This document shows, piece by piece, positions 6,519 through 15,830 of a stretch of DNA of 43,584 nucleotides. The stretch spans positions 1-43,584 of the forward strand of contig JANXNS010000225.1 in NCBI GenBank assembly GCA_025353965.1. The letters are read 5' to 3'. This stretch comes from Aquihabitans sp. Lineage in GTDB: Bacteria > Actinomycetota > Acidimicrobiia > Acidimicrobiales > Iamiaceae. Each line of letters begins with the position of its first letter. The stretch's first letter is position 1. The position numbers were made by a program, and so were the translations under genes. The notes under the pieces are model-generated. The model ran no database searches and was not told the origin of the DNA. It saw only the letters and a program-made list of their open reading frames with translations.

Positions 6519-7871
6519 GTGGAGAGCCTGGACGTGAATACCGAACCGAGCTCCAACCCGGCCCCCGGCGGCTCCGCTGCCGCAGACTTGAGCGGCCAAA
6601 AGCACCTGCTCACCGGGTCGAGTGTGTTGGTGTTGGGGGCCGCCGTTGCCGGCCTCGGGGGCATGGTTTTCTCACTGATCGTGGCGCAGATCGATACCAA
6701 GGCCCATTTCGGAGATGCGTCGGCGCTGTTCACGTCGGTCTTGTTCGTGACCTACTTGGCGGGCTTGGGTCTTCCGGTCGCGCTGGCCCGCTATGCGACG
6801 GACCGGTCGATCGCCAGCCATGTGGTGTTCGCCTGGGGCATCGTGGCCACGGCGGTGGCCTCGGTGGTGGCCGCGGCGTTGTACCTGGGCGTGGTCCATC
6901 CCAAGGCCGCCCACGTCTTGACCGATTGGAGCCCAGCGGGCGGGTTTGCGCTCTTCGCCGTGGTCGTTATGGGGTCAGCTTTCTCGCTCATCGTTGATGT
7001 GCGTTGTATGACCATGCGGCGCTGGAACCTGGTGCTGGTTCGGATCGCCCTCGTGAGCGCCGCCAAGGTTGCGCTACTGCCCATTGGCGTTGATTCCGAG
7101 CACCGTTCGCTCCTGCTCTTTCTCTTCCTGGGCGGGCCGGTTGCGGTCTCAGGATTCATGGGGCTGGCGTTGCTCAACCGCGTGACCGGCAGACACCACC
7201 AACTCTCTCCCCGGCCAACCACCGCCCGGGCCGCCACCCGATATTCGTTGATCAATTACGTGTCGACCTTGGCCTACCAGGCACCCTATTTTGCCCTTCC
7301 AGTGATCGTGCTGGTCCACGTCGACAGTGCAACCAACTCCAGCTTCTACGTGGCCTGGGGGATCGTGGCCATTGCCTTCTACGTGCCTTCCGCCATTGGG
7401 CAGGCGTTGCTGGCCGAGGGCGGCAAGGACGGGGCTCAGCTTCGGACGCAGATGCGCTTGGCCATGATGTTGGCCATTGGCTTGATGAGCGCAGGAACCG
7501 TCGTGACGTTCCTGGGCAAGGGGGTACTGGTTGCGGCCTACGGCAAGGGCTATCAGGACGCCGCCCACATCCTCCCAGCCATGATGCTGGCGGGCATTCC
7601 GTGGGCCATCACGTCGCTTTATCTGACCGAGGCGCGGGTCATGCACCGGCATGTGCCCACCGTAATCATCACGTTGACGCTGACGTTGGCGATCATCGTC
7701 CCGGCGCTCATTCTGGTGCCGGGCACAGGCCCGGGCCATGGGCTGGACGGGGCCTCACGCTCGTGGTTGGTGGGCAACGTCGTTGCCGCAGTGGTGGCCA
7801 CCGTGGTCACTTGGGTTGGCCGCCGAACCGGTGGAAATGAAGCTCAGGCGCAGTTGCCGACAGCCCTATAA
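6519..7871 (+). CDS. Polysaccharide flippase-like multi-spanning membrane protein
   Basis: A 450-aa integral membrane protein with roughly 11-12 hydrophobic segments, beginning with SSVLVLGAAVAGLGGMVFSLIVA around residue 34. Size and layout match the MOP exporter superfamily (Wzx/MATE-like, polysaccharide biosynthesis type), which flips lipid-linked sugars across the membrane. The start is GTG 6519. A -10-like TACAGT at 6504-6509 would place transcription initiation only a few bases before the start, so the message may be nearly leaderless. The end overlaps the convergent prepilin gene by 28 bp. The precise cargo is unknown. Confidence 0.75.
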   Translation: MESLDVNTEPSSNPAPGGSAAADLSGQKHLLTGSSVLVLGAAVAGLGGMVFSLIVAQIDTKAHFGDASALFTSVLFVTYLAGLGLPVALARYATDRSIASHVVFAWGIVATAVASVVAAALYLGVVHPKAAHVLTDWSPAGGFALFAVVVMGSAFSLIVDVRCMTMRRWNLVLVRIALVSAAKVALLPIGVDSEHRSLLLFLFLGGPVAVSGFMGLALLNRVTGRHHQLSPRPTTARAATRYSLINYVSTLAYQAPYFALPVIVLVHVDSATNSSFYVAWGIVAIAFYVPSAIGQALLAEGGKDGAQLRTQMRLAMMLAIGLMSAGTVVTFLGKGVLVAAYGKGYQDAAHILPAMMLAGIPWAITSLYLTEARVMHRHVPTVIITLTLTLAIIVPALILVPGTGPGHGLDGASRSWLVGNVVAAVVATVVTWVGRRTGGNEAQAQLPTAL

Positions 7872-8188
7872 GTCGGGGTTTCGTCGGTGGCTTCGAACTC
7901 CACAGTCCAGTTGGCCACGTCGGCCGCAGCCACGAGCGAGCCGGCTACCAGGACGGTCTTGTCGATCGGGTAGGCGTCATTCTCGGAGTGGTATTGCTCC
8001 GTGGCCAGCTTGAGGGTTCGGAGCTCGGTCTGGCAGTTGCTGGAACGAGTTTCCTTGCGGATGTTGCGGATCGACGTGGTGGCCACGATGAGCAGGCCCG
8101 CCACGACTACCAGCACGAGTACCAGCTCAGAGAGCGTGAACCCCCGCTGATCATGCAGGGCGCGCCGGTGCTGCATCCCGTTCGACAT
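7844..8188 (-). CDS. Orphan type IV prepilin
   Basis: A 114-aa pilin-like protein. After a short basic leader (MSNGMQHRRALHDQRG) comes the prepilin peptidase site G|FTLSE with Glu at +5, then a hydrophobic helix (LVLVLVVVAGLLIVATTSI). The globular part has Cys in SSNCQTEL and a second Cys two residues from the end (GNCA), the same pair position as in the major pilin at 15831. ATG 8188 is chosen because it gives a conventional leader; a longer upstream frame lacks sense. It is transcribed divergently from trmB and separated from the main pilus operon by that gene. Confidence 0.85.
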   Translation of the reverse strand: MSNGMQHRRALHDQRGFTLSELVLVLVVVAGLLIVATTSIRNIRKETRSSNCQTELRTLKLATEQYHSENDAYPIDKTVLVAGSLVAAADVANWTVEFEATDETPTYRAVGNCA

Positions 8189-8259
8189 GGTCCGATGGTA
8201 GGACACGGCCTCGCGCCGCCTTGATCGGGCCGGTTGGGGTGGCCTGCGAGACTGAGCGG

Positions 8260-9000
8260 GTGTCAGATGCCAAACCCGAACCGTATGGGGTGCGCGGTGG
8301 CGCGCGCACCACGCACCGCCGCGGGCGGATGTCCACGGCCAAGCGGGCCGTCTTGGAGGAACTGGGGCCGAGGTGGTCGATCTCCCCGGCAGAGGTAGTG
8401 CTGCCGGACCGCGTCGCGTTGTCATTCGGTCGGCCAGCACCGCTGTTGCTCGATATCGGCGGCGGCACCGGCGAGGCAACCAGGCAATGGGCCACCGAGC
8501 ACCCAGACCACAACGTGATCGCCGTCGAACTCCACCGGCCGGGCCTGGTGCGGCTTTTGCGGGAACTGGACGTGGAAGGGCCGACCAACGTGCGGGTGGT
8601 CGAGGCTGATGCCACCGCCCTCATGGCCCAGTGGCCCGAGGCGTGGGTCACGGGCATCCGCGTGCTCTTCCCGGATCCGTGGCCCAAGCGTCGCCACGTA
8701 GATCGACGCCTGGTGGACACGGGTTTCGTTCACCGAGCAGCAGACCTACTGGCCCCCGAAGGGGTCCTGCACCTCGCCACCGACTGGCCCGACTACGCGG
8801 ACCAGATGCGCGCCTGCCTGGCTACCGAACCGCGGCTCGTGGACGTGGTGGACGTGGTCGACGAACCGGGCGATTCCGACGAGGAGCCCGCCCAAGAGGC
8901 CTGGCGTTCGCACCGTCCGGATCGCCCGGTGACCGCGTATGAGGCTCGCGGCTCGGGCGCGGGGCGGCCGATCGCCGACCTGTTGGCGCGCCGCGCCTAG
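8260..9000 (+). CDS. trmB: tRNA (guanine-N7-)-methyltransferase
   Basis: A SAM-dependent enzyme that makes m7G46 in the tRNA variable loop. Motifs are the SAM-binding LLLDIGGGTGEATRQWA, the acidic strand end VIAVELHRPG, and the family signature FPDPWPKRRHVDRRLV with the following ATDWPDYAD. The N-terminal region GGARTTHRRGRMSTAKRAVLEELGPRW also fits TrmB. GTG 8260 is preferred over the outermost TTG 8221 because it leaves a normal ~246 aa. It lies between the orphan prepilin and pilB and is not itself a pilus gene. Confidence 0.92.
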   Translation: MSDAKPEPYGVRGGARTTHRRGRMSTAKRAVLEELGPRWSISPAEVVLPDRVALSFGRPAPLLLDIGGGTGEATRQWATEHPDHNVIAVELHRPGLVRLLRELDVEGPTNVRVVEADATALMAQWPEAWVTGIRVLFPDPWPKRRHVDRRLVDTGFVHRAADLLAPEGVLHLATDWPDYADQMRACLATEPRLVDVVDVVDEPGDSDEEPAQEAWRSHRPDRPVTAYEARGSGAGRPIADLLARRA

Positions 9001-9035
9001 CCACCTGGGCCAAGGGCCTACGTACTCATTTTCCC

Positions 9036-10865
9036 ATGTGGAGCCGCAACACCATCGTTGGCTGCCAGACTCAGCGAATGTTGAGACGGGGAAAGACGGG
9101 CGGCGCCCCCGGCGGGAGTCATGCCAGCGGTACAACAGGGCGGAGCGAAGCGGAGAGTGGGCCAAGGCCCGTGGGGTGGCAACCGCTCGGCGGCCTGCTG
9201 ATGGAAAATGGGGTGTTGAGCATCGACGACCTCGCTGAGGCGTTGGCCCAACAGGCGATCACCGGGCAGACACTCGGCGAAATTTTGAGCACCCAGGGCC
9301 ACGTGACCGACGTTGAGTTGGCCACCGCGTTGGCTCGCCAGCGAGGCCTGACAGTGGGGAACCTGGGGCGGCAGCGCCCCAGCGACGAAGCATTGGAAAT
9401 GCTGCCCGAGGCCTTCGCCCGCACCCACGTCGTACTCCCACTGGACATGGCGGACGGCACCCTGCGGGTGGTCATGGGCGAGCCGAGCGACACCGTCGTG
9501 GCCGCCGTGCACGAAGAAGTGATCGGCCCGGTCGAGTTCCTGGTCGCGCCCGCCGCGGAGGTACGCCGCGCCCTGGACACGATGTACCGGGTGACCGGCC
9601 AAGTGGCCCAACTGGTCGAGGCGTTCGAGGCGGGCGAGTCCTCCCGAACCACTGCCGCGATTGCCGCAGTGGGGGCAACCGATCTTGGTGGGGGCGACGA
9701 TGCCCCCGTGGTGCGGCTGGTGAGCTCCATCCTCACGCAGGCCCTCCGCGACCGCGCCTCGGATGTCCACATAGAACCTCAAGCTGACCACATCCGCGTG
9801 CGGTTCCGCATTGATGGAGCGCTCCACGACGCGCTCTCCCTGCCGGCCAGTATCGGCCCAGCCTTGGTGAGCCGCCTCAAGATCCTGGCGGGGATGAACA
9901 TCGTGGAGCGCCGTCGCCCGCAGGACGGGCAGTTCAGCCTTGCGGTAGACGATCGCAGTGTCGACGTTCGCGTGGCCACCGTGGCCACCATCGCCGGCGA
10001 GAAGTGCGTGCTCCGTTTGCTGGACAAGAGCCGCTCGTTGCTGCATCTCGGCGATCTGGGTATGCCAGCGGAAACGCATGCCGTCTACTCGGCCATGGCT
10101 CGCTCACCGTTCGGGATGGTGGTGTGCGCCGGGCCCACCGGCAGCGGCAAGACCACCACGCTGTATGCCACGTTGGCGGAGCTCAACGAGTCTCACCGAA
10201 ACATCATGACCATCGAAGATCCGGTGGAATACATCTTCCCCTCGGTCAACCAGATTCAGACCAACGAGGCGGTGGGCATGACGTTTGCCACCGGCTTGCG
10301 GTCCATCTTGCGGCAGGACCCGGACGTGATCTTGGTGGGCGAGTGCCGAGATGTGGAGACGGCTCGCATTGCGGTGCAGTCTGCGTTGACGGGCCACTTT
10401 GTGTTGTCCACCATCCATGCAACCGATTCGGTTGCCGCCCTGCACCGGCTGCTGGACATGGGGATCGAGTCATTCCTGCTGGCCTCATCCATGCTCGGCA
10501 TCGTGGGGCAGCGACTGGTCCGCCGGAACTGTGAGTCTTGCCGGGAAGTCGTGACACCGACCGCCGAGGAGCTGGCGTTCTATCAGGAGATCACTGGCCA
10601 GGACGCCGGCGGACGCACGTTCTGGCGGGGGGCCGGCTGCAACTTCTGCGCAGACACCGGTTTCAAGGACCGGATTGGTGTCTACGAACTGTTGCGGATC
10701 ACGCCTGAGCTCAAGCGGTTGATCGTGGGCTGGGCCACCCAGGACGAGCTTCGCCGGCTGGCCGTTGGCCAAGGCATGCGCACGCTCGAGCAGGAGGCGG
10801 TGGCCTTGGCGGAACAGGGGACCACCACCCTTGCAGAAGTGATCCGCACCATGTACGCAGCCTGA
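9036..10865 (+). CDS. pilB: Type IV pilus assembly ATPase PilB
   Basis: Cytoplasmic hexameric ATPase that powers pilus extension. An N-terminal MshEN/T2SSE_N region (GGLLMENGVLSIDDLAEALAQQ...) is followed by the core: Walker A GPTGSGKTTT (~residue 366), Asp box TIEDPVEYIFP, Walker B-type DPDVILVGECRD and His box GHFVLSTIHATD. Four cysteines in two CxxC pairs (CESC ~499, CNFC ~535) form the zinc site typical of PilB/GspE. ATG 9036 is the outermost start; ATG 9078 is also plausible, and neither has a clear ribosome-binding site. It starts the pilus gene run, 155 bp before pilC. Confidence 0.93.
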   Translation: MWSRNTIVGCQTQRMLRRGKTGGAPGGSHASGTTGRSEAESGPRPVGWQPLGGLLMENGVLSIDDLAEALAQQAITGQTLGEILSTQGHVTDVELATALARQRGLTVGNLGRQRPSDEALEMLPEAFARTHVVLPLDMADGTLRVVMGEPSDTVVAAVHEEVIGPVEFLVAPAAEVRRALDTMYRVTGQVAQLVEAFEAGESSRTTAAIAAVGATDLGGGDDAPVVRLVSSILTQALRDRASDVHIEPQADHIRVRFRIDGALHDALSLPASIGPALVSRLKILAGMNIVERRRPQDGQFSLAVDDRSVDVRVATVATIAGEKCVLRLLDKSRSLLHLGDLGMPAETHAVYSAMARSPFGMVVCAGPTGSGKTTTLYATLAELNESHRNIMTIEDPVEYIFPSVNQIQTNEAVGMTFATGLRSILRQDPDVILVGECRDVETARIAVQSALTGHFVLSTIHATDSVAALHRLLDMGIESFLLASSMLGIVGQRLVRRNCESCREVVTPTAEELAFYQEITGQDAGGRTFWRGAGCNFCADTGFKDRIGVYELLRITPELKRLIVGWATQDELRRLAVGQGMRTLEQEAVALAEQGTTTLAEVIRTMYAA

Positions 10866-11020
10866 GGGCAGCCACCGGGCACAGCAATTCTCACTCTTGG
10901 CGCGAGCGACACTGCGGAGAGGGCGGAATCAGCTCGAGTGATGTCCGAATTGAGCCATTTGACCCTGGATCGGGCCAGCCTCCGATCCTACGATGATTTG
11001 TCTGTGGAAAGGGGCGGGGC
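10866..11020. other. Intergenic gap pilB-pilC
   Basis: No ORF or clear hairpin is visible. TTGACC at 10959-10964 and TACGAT at 10989-10994 look like promoter halves but are 24 nt apart, too far for a normal sigma-70 promoter. AAAGGGGCGGGG just before 11021 serves as the pilC ribosome-binding site. Confidence 0.3.
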
Positions 11021-12226
11021 GTGGGCAAGTTTCAGTTCAGTGCATTGAACGCCGATGGTCAGACCGTCGACGGCACGGAGGTCGCCGAGAACATCGGCGA
11101 TGTGCACCAAGCACTACTGGCGCGCCATCTGGTACCGATCCAGGTCAAACCGAAGCGCAACCTGCTCCAGTACGAGCTCACCAAGAAGAAGGTCCCGCCG
11201 CGAGACCTCATGCATTTCAGCCGGCAGTTGTCGGTCTTTTTCCGCTCTGGCATCCCGGTGCTCCAGGCCCTGGAGGTGATCTCCTCGGAGATGGCCAACA
11301 AGGAATTCAAGCTGGCCCTGGAAGACATGATCGAACGACTGCGGGCTGGCTCCACCGTCTCCGCCGCCGCGGCACTGCACCCGGAGGCCTTCCCGAAGTA
11401 CTACCTCGGGATCCTGCGCTCAGCTGAGGTGACCGGCAACTTGGACGTGGTGTTGGATCAACTGGCCGATTACATCGAACGGGACCTGGAGACCCGCCAG
11501 AAGATCACCGCTGCACTGCTGTACCCCGCCATTGTGATGGGCCTGGCCGTGGTGACCATTTTGGTCCTGACCATCTTTGTTCTCCCTCGCTTCCAAACCT
11601 TCTTCGACGATTTCAACGCCAAATTGCCCTTGCCGACCCGGATGCTGGTGTCGTTCTCCAAACTCTCGGCTACGTACGGTCCGATTGTTGTGGGCATCGG
11701 CGTGATGGTGTTCGTGGGGCTTGTCGTGTTCGGTAAGACCGATGCGGGCCGGGAGAAGCGGGATCGCCTGATCCTGCGGGTTCCTATCCTGGGCAACCTG
11801 GTCTCCCAGGTAATCGTGGAGCGGTTCTGCCGCATTTTTGGCTCCATGCTCACCGCCGGCGTGTCCGTGCCGGAGGCGTTGGCGGTGACCTCGCAGGCCA
11901 CCAACAATCGGGTCTTTCAAGCCGGTATTGCCGAGGCCCGCGAGGCCATGATGCGAGGCGATGGCTTGGCCGGGCCGCTCGCCGCCACCGGCCTCTTTCC
12001 CTCCTCGGCCAACCAAATGTTTCGCGTGGGAGAGGACACCGGCACGTTCGACAAGCAGCTGGCCACCGCCGCCACCTACCTCGACCGCGAGCTGGATTAC
12101 AGCATCAAGCGGGCAACCGGCTTCTTCGAGCCTGCGGCGATCTTGTTCATCGGCCTGGTCGTTGGCTTTGTCGCCGTTGCCCTCGTCTCAGCCATGTATG
12201 GCCTCTATAACCAGACCTCAGCCTGA
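11021..12226 (+). CDS. pilC: Type IV pilus inner-membrane platform protein PilC
   Basis: A polytopic inner-membrane protein on which PilB and PilT act to insert or remove pilins. The 401 aa hold two T2SSF domains: the first near residues 65-190 (LMHFSRQLSVFFRSGIPVLQAL), the second near 265-390 (RIFGSMLTAGVSVPEAL). Hydrophobic segments follow each (YPAIVMGLAVVTILVLTIFVLP; AILFIGLVVGFVAVALVSAMYGLY), plus a middle one (YGPIVVGIGVMVFVGLVVFG). The start GTG 11021 has a G-rich Shine-Dalgarno. The stop overlaps the next ATG (TGATG), coupling it to the minor pilin genes. Confidence 0.93.
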   Translation: MGKFQFSALNADGQTVDGTEVAENIGDVHQALLARHLVPIQVKPKRNLLQYELTKKKVPPRDLMHFSRQLSVFFRSGIPVLQALEVISSEMANKEFKLALEDMIERLRAGSTVSAAAALHPEAFPKYYLGILRSAEVTGNLDVVLDQLADYIERDLETRQKITAALLYPAIVMGLAVVTILVLTIFVLPRFQTFFDDFNAKLPLPTRMLVSFSKLSATYGPIVVGIGVMVFVGLVVFGKTDAGREKRDRLILRVPILGNLVSQVIVERFCRIFGSMLTAGVSVPEALAVTSQATNNRVFQAGIAEAREAMMRGDGLAGPLAATGLFPSSANQMFRVGEDTGTFDKQLATAATYLDRELDYSIKRATGFFEPAAILFIGLVVGFVAVALVSAMYGLYNQTSA

Positions 12227-12771
12227 TGCTGAGCCACCAGCGTCCGGACCCACCTGGCCCCGAAGGTGACCAAGCTGGCTTCACGTTGGTGGAGGTCTTG
12301 GTTTCGGTCGTCATCTTGGGCATCACCTTCGGTGCCGTACTCGGCGGCATGGCCACCTCAATCCGCACGTCAGACCTGCACCGCCAGCAGGCCCAGGTCC
12401 AGGCAGTCCTGGCCAGCGCGGTGGAGAAGGTCAAGAGTCCCGAGACCGCCCGCCTGCCCTGCGGCGAGAACACCAACGCAGCCATCGTGGCTGCGTACCA
12501 AACGGCCGCACAGTCCATTGCCCCCACCGCTGACGCCAATAACAGGGCCTGGCCCGCCAGCAAGATCGAGGTCGTCTCCGTGCTTTACAGCGATGGCAAC
12601 GGCTCGTTCGGCACTACCTGCTACGACTCCACCGCCTACGAGGTCTCGGTGGTAGGAGGGACCGTGGGCGAGAAGCGCCGCCTCCTCACGCTCCAACAGG
12701 TAACGATCAAAGTCACCCATCCCGACGGGCGGGCTGATCGCACCCTCGTATTCATAAAGGGCGTCGGATGA
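12226..12771 (+). CDS. Minor prepilin (PilV-like)
   Basis: A 181-aa prepilin. The hydrophilic leader MLSHQRPDPPGPEGDQAG is cut before FTLVEVLVSVVILGITFGAVLGG, which has Glu at +5. The body has Cys in LPCGENT and TTCYDST, possibly a disulfide. FTLVEVLVSVVIL and the position after pilC match PilV/PilI-type minor pilins, which help prime pilus assembly; the subtype is inferred. ATG 12226 overlaps the pilC stop and its own stop overlaps the next start (ATGA). Confidence 0.87.
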   Translation: MLSHQRPDPPGPEGDQAGFTLVEVLVSVVILGITFGAVLGGMATSIRTSDLHRQQAQVQAVLASAVEKVKSPETARLPCGENTNAAIVAAYQTAAQSIAPTADANNRAWPASKIEVVSVLYSDGNGSFGTTCYDSTAYEVSVVGGTVGEKRRLLTLQQVTIKVTHPDGRADRTLVFIKGVG

Positions 12772-14342
12772 CCCGCATCGTTCGTCGCGCCGCGACCCTG
12801 GGCCGCACCGAGGACGGCGCGACCCTGGTGGAACTCATTGTCGCTATCGCCATTAGCGGCATCATCATCGCCGCCATAACCAACTCGCTCATCGTCGGTT
12901 TCCGGACCACGGGGGAGACGCAAACGCGCCTGAGCGAATCACACAACACACAGTTGGTGGCCAACTACTTCCCCGACGACGTGGCCAGTTCACGGTTCGC
13001 AGAAATCTCCGTCGTCAGCACCACGGCCAGTGGATGTACGGGCATCGCCGCCGGTGGCATCAACGTTGTGCTCCTGCCCTTTGCACCTCGGCCCGACGCC
13101 GCAGACCCCACCAACGTTGCCTACCGACTGGAAGGGTCGGGCACAGCCAAGACTCTTGTTCGGTATCAGTGCGCGCCGGGCGGGCCGGCGAGCAGGGTGC
13201 AAGTAGCCAGCGGGATCGACACCGCATCGGCGGCGAAGAGCACCAGCGGGAGCGGAACTACCGAGCAACGCACGGTCATCGTGTCTGTCACCGAGATCAG
13301 TGGCCGGATCTTCCGGGTTGCCGGGCACCCCCGAAACCCCAAGGACATCGGGGATCTACCACCCACCATTCCTCCCACCACCGCCGCTCCTTTGCCGTGT
13401 GCCGTGGTCACCTCCGTGGTTAGCCCCGCAACACGACCGCTTGCGGCCACCAACCCCGACACCATGACTCTCTCTGGCGACGTCGCCCTTTCGATCACCA
13501 CCGAAGGCGCGTGCTCCTCACCGTTGTCGGTCACGTTCACGCCCGGCGGCGTGGGTGATCCCGCCAAGACGGTGGTTCTCACCCAGGGGTCCACCACGTA
13601 CGACGCCACCCTCAGTGCCACCGCCTATAACTGGAAAGTTGGGTCCAAAACCCTGGTGATTTCTCAGGCCACCGGGCCGGCCGTCGGCGGCGCTGCACCA
13701 GGCCTCACCGTCACGGCGGCACCATGCACCGTCCAGGGCACTGTTTCGGTTGCGCCCAACCCGGTCTTCCTTGCCGCTTCCCCCGCCGCGACCCTTCAGA
13801 ACCCTGTGCTGGTGTCGTTCACCAGCGCCGGGACGTGCCTGCCATTGCAACTCCGGTTCTCGCCCGGCAGCGCTGCCGCCCCCCCCCGAACCCTGACCGC
13901 GGGCGCCGGTGGTACCTGGTCCGTGACGCTGGCACCAGCGGACTACGCATGGACGACAGGGGCCAAGGCCGTCGTAATCGAGCAGTTCGGTGCCGTCGCC
14001 GTGGTCAACCCGGACTTCGCGTTCACCGTCAATCCGGCGCCGTGTACCGTCGCCGCGCCGGTCTTGGGGGTTGGGCCCTACACCGTCGGATCCAACCGGA
14101 AATTGAACAAGGACGTGACCGTCAGCGTTTCCATGACCTCGGGAACCTGTACCAGCCTCAGCGTGACCTATAGCAAGGTCCTCAACGGCGCCCCTCAAAC
14201 CCTGAACCTGACCCGAACGCCAGCCAACGGCTCCACCTGGACCGGCACAATTTCTTCGGCCGCCACCTGGGGCGCTGGCACCTTTCCTGTCACGGTGAGC
14301 GGCGCAACCAACGCTCCCTTCACGAACTTGGTGGTCTCATGA
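12768..14342 (+). CDS. Large minor prepilin (PilW-like) with three tandem Cys-paired beta domains
   Basis: A 524-aa protein. The leader MTRIVRRAATLGRTEDG precedes G|ATLVELIVAIAISGIIIAAI, a prepilin helix with Glu at +5. Residues 50-190 form a PilW-like globular part. A Pro/Thr linker (LPPTIPPTTAAPLP) leads into three repeats of about 100 aa, each opening with a PC motif and carrying a second Cys 35-38 residues on: C211/C249, C320/C357, C426/C461. Each then has a (Q/S)(L/V)xFxPG-like strand and a late tail. This looks like Ig-like stalk or adhesive domains displayed on a pilus tip. ATGA overlaps join it to both neighbours. Confidence 0.85.
   Translation: MTRIVRRAATLGRTEDGATLVELIVAIAISGIIIAAITNSLIVGFRTTGETQTRLSESHNTQLVANYFPDDVASSRFAEISVVSTTASGCTGIAAGGINVVLLPFAPRPDAADPTNVAYRLEGSGTAKTLVRYQCAPGGPASRVQVASGIDTASAAKSTSGSGTTEQRTVIVSVTEISGRIFRVAGHPRNPKDIGDLPPTIPPTTAAPLPCAVVTSVVSPATRPLAATNPDTMTLSGDVALSITTEGACSSPLSVTFTPGGVGDPAKTVVLTQGSTTYDATLSATAYNWKVGSKTLVISQATGPAVGGAAPGLTVTAAPCTVQGTVSVAPNPVFLAASPAATLQNPVLVSFTSAGTCLPLQLRFSPGSAAAPPRTLTAGAGGTWSVTLAPADYAWTTGAKAVVIEQFGAVAVVNPDFAFTVNPAPCTVAAPVLGVGPYTVGSNRKLNKDVTVSVSMTSGTCTSLSVTYSKVLNGAPQTLNLTRTPANGSTWTGTISSAATWGAGTFPVTVSGATNAPFTNLVVS
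13398..14342 (+). repeat. Three tandem ~100-aa beta-domain repeats inside the minor pilin
   Basis: Unit 1 starts at 13398, unit 2 at 13725 and unit 3 at 14043, each from its first Cys codon. Shared marks are PC(A/T)V at the start, (G/E)(A/T)C mid-unit followed by a LSVTF/LQLRF/LSVTY strand, and a Gly-rich tail. Similarity is at protein level only; the DNA units have diverged. Confidence 0.65.
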
Positions 14343-15739
14343 TCAGGCACCCCACCAGCCACGGCCACAAACCCCGTCGCAACGACGATGGCGGGGCCGT
14401 GCTGGCCTTAGTCCTCGTGTTCTTGACGGTCACCGCCGTAATTCTCAGCGTGACGCTCGGCCTTATCAATGTGAACCTGAAGACCACCACCGTGGTGCAG
14501 AGCCGCACGGATCGTGGGTACACCACCGATGCGGCGATCGAGCAAGCCATCCAGTTGGTAACCGTCGATCCGACCAAGTGCACAAGCGGGGAGACGCTGC
14601 CGCCGCAGACGCTGAATGACCGCACCGCGACGGCTTCTTGCACCGTGATCGACGGCGGGGGTTTCCCGGTAGGCGGGGCTGGCTGGGCCGCCATCATCAA
14701 CGGCAACCTCGACAAATCTAATGGTGGCTTTGCCCGCCTGAGCGGCCCGATTTATGTGAAGGGCACCATCTCGGCATCGGGCAAAGCCATCGTGGACGAC
14801 GGTGGCTCGGTCTACCAGTATTCCCCAGCCTGCCCCGGTTCGCTGACCGCGCCGCCAATCGGCGTCCTCGAGGTAAAGCCCACCCCGCCCTATCGCTGGC
14901 AGTGCACCAGCGCAGCCGCCGCAGACCCGAAACACATCCTCCCGCCGATGCCCTCCACCGTGAACCCAGTTCCGGGCGGCAATGGGGCATGTCGGATCTT
15001 CTACCCCGGTCGCTACACCTCAGCCCCGGCGCTGGCCACGAAGAACTACTTCGTCAGCGGAAGGTACTACTTCGACAACGTTGGAACATGGGGAGGGAAC
15101 CAGATCGTCGGGGGGAACAACCCCGCCGACCCAACCGTCTTGGCTAGCCAGATCTCCCCGTGCGTGGCCAATCCGGCAGCCACCGATGCAACCCAAGGCA
15201 AAAACGGGAGCGGGTTTGGCGTGCAATGGATCATGGGGGGAAATTCGCGGATTGCCCTTGCCACTGGCGATCGAGTCCTTCTCCACACTCGCGTCCCGGG
15301 GCCGGACGAACCCAACGCCACCCCGGGCGTTTCGTTCCAGGCTGTCACCACGGACCAAGCAAGTGGCGGCTACACCATCTCGAACCCCGGGGCACCGCTG
15401 TTGGATGCGGGTGGCGGCCAGCCCCTCTTTTCCTCGTTTGGCCTCACGTATGCGCCAGCATCCGATCTGATCCTTGGTGGACCCGTCGGAACCAGCGTCC
15501 TGCAAAACGGCGTGGTGGTTCGCAACCTGACCATCAAGCTGGCGGCCGCATCCGACGATACCGAGATCATCGGTCTCGGCACGTCGGCCTCCGGGAAGCG
15601 CATCGTCGAAATTACAGCCGTGGCCACTAGCAGCGGGGAGGCCACCGTGGTCTCCCGGGCCGTGGTCGAGATCCGCAACACCACCAGCCCACCGACCGTC
15701 GTCATCAAGTCTTGGCGCACCACCTCGGGCGGCCCGTGA
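14339..15739 (+). CDS. PilX-like pilus-associated membrane-anchored protein
   Basis: A 466-aa protein with a basic N terminus (HGHKPRRNDDGG), one hydrophobic helix (AVLALVLVFLTVTAVILSVTLGLINVN) and a large extracytoplasmic part rich in Gly, Ser, Thr and Val, with about six cysteines (for example SPACPG, WQCTS, GACRIFY, SPCVAN). The N terminus resembles PilX_N proteins; it lacks a clear FTLxE site, so processing by prepilin peptidase is uncertain. Position as the fourth gene of the pilus run, with ATGA overlap to the PilW-like gene, supports a role in the minor-pilin complex. The function is inferred from context. Confidence 0.7.
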   Translation: MIRHPTSHGHKPRRNDDGGAVLALVLVFLTVTAVILSVTLGLINVNLKTTTVVQSRTDRGYTTDAAIEQAIQLVTVDPTKCTSGETLPPQTLNDRTATASCTVIDGGGFPVGGAGWAAIINGNLDKSNGGFARLSGPIYVKGTISASGKAIVDDGGSVYQYSPACPGSLTAPPIGVLEVKPTPPYRWQCTSAAAADPKHILPPMPSTVNPVPGGNGACRIFYPGRYTSAPALATKNYFVSGRYYFDNVGTWGGNQIVGGNNPADPTVLASQISPCVANPAATDATQGKNGSGFGVQWIMGGNSRIALATGDRVLLHTRVPGPDEPNATPGVSFQAVTTDQASGGYTISNPGAPLLDAGGGQPLFSSFGLTYAPASDLILGGPVGTSVLQNGVVVRNLTIKLAAASDDTEIIGLGTSASGKRIVEITAVATSSGEATVVSRAVVEIRNTTSPPTVVIKSWRTTSGGP

Positions 15740-15830
15740 TGAGGCGAGAACCCCGGGCGGAATCTCCCCCACCAACCGGATACCCAGCAAGTAAGCAAAT
15801 CCCTGTCACAAAAACCATGGAGAGAGAACA

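Noticed and set aside
5573-6997. Long plus-strand open frame across the hydrolase and flippase genes
   Set aside because: Antisense to a recognised hydrolase and out of frame with the flippase; no family features.
10959-10994. Promoter TTGACC...TACGAT for pilC
   Set aside because: A 24-nt spacing is too long for a standard sigma-70 promoter.
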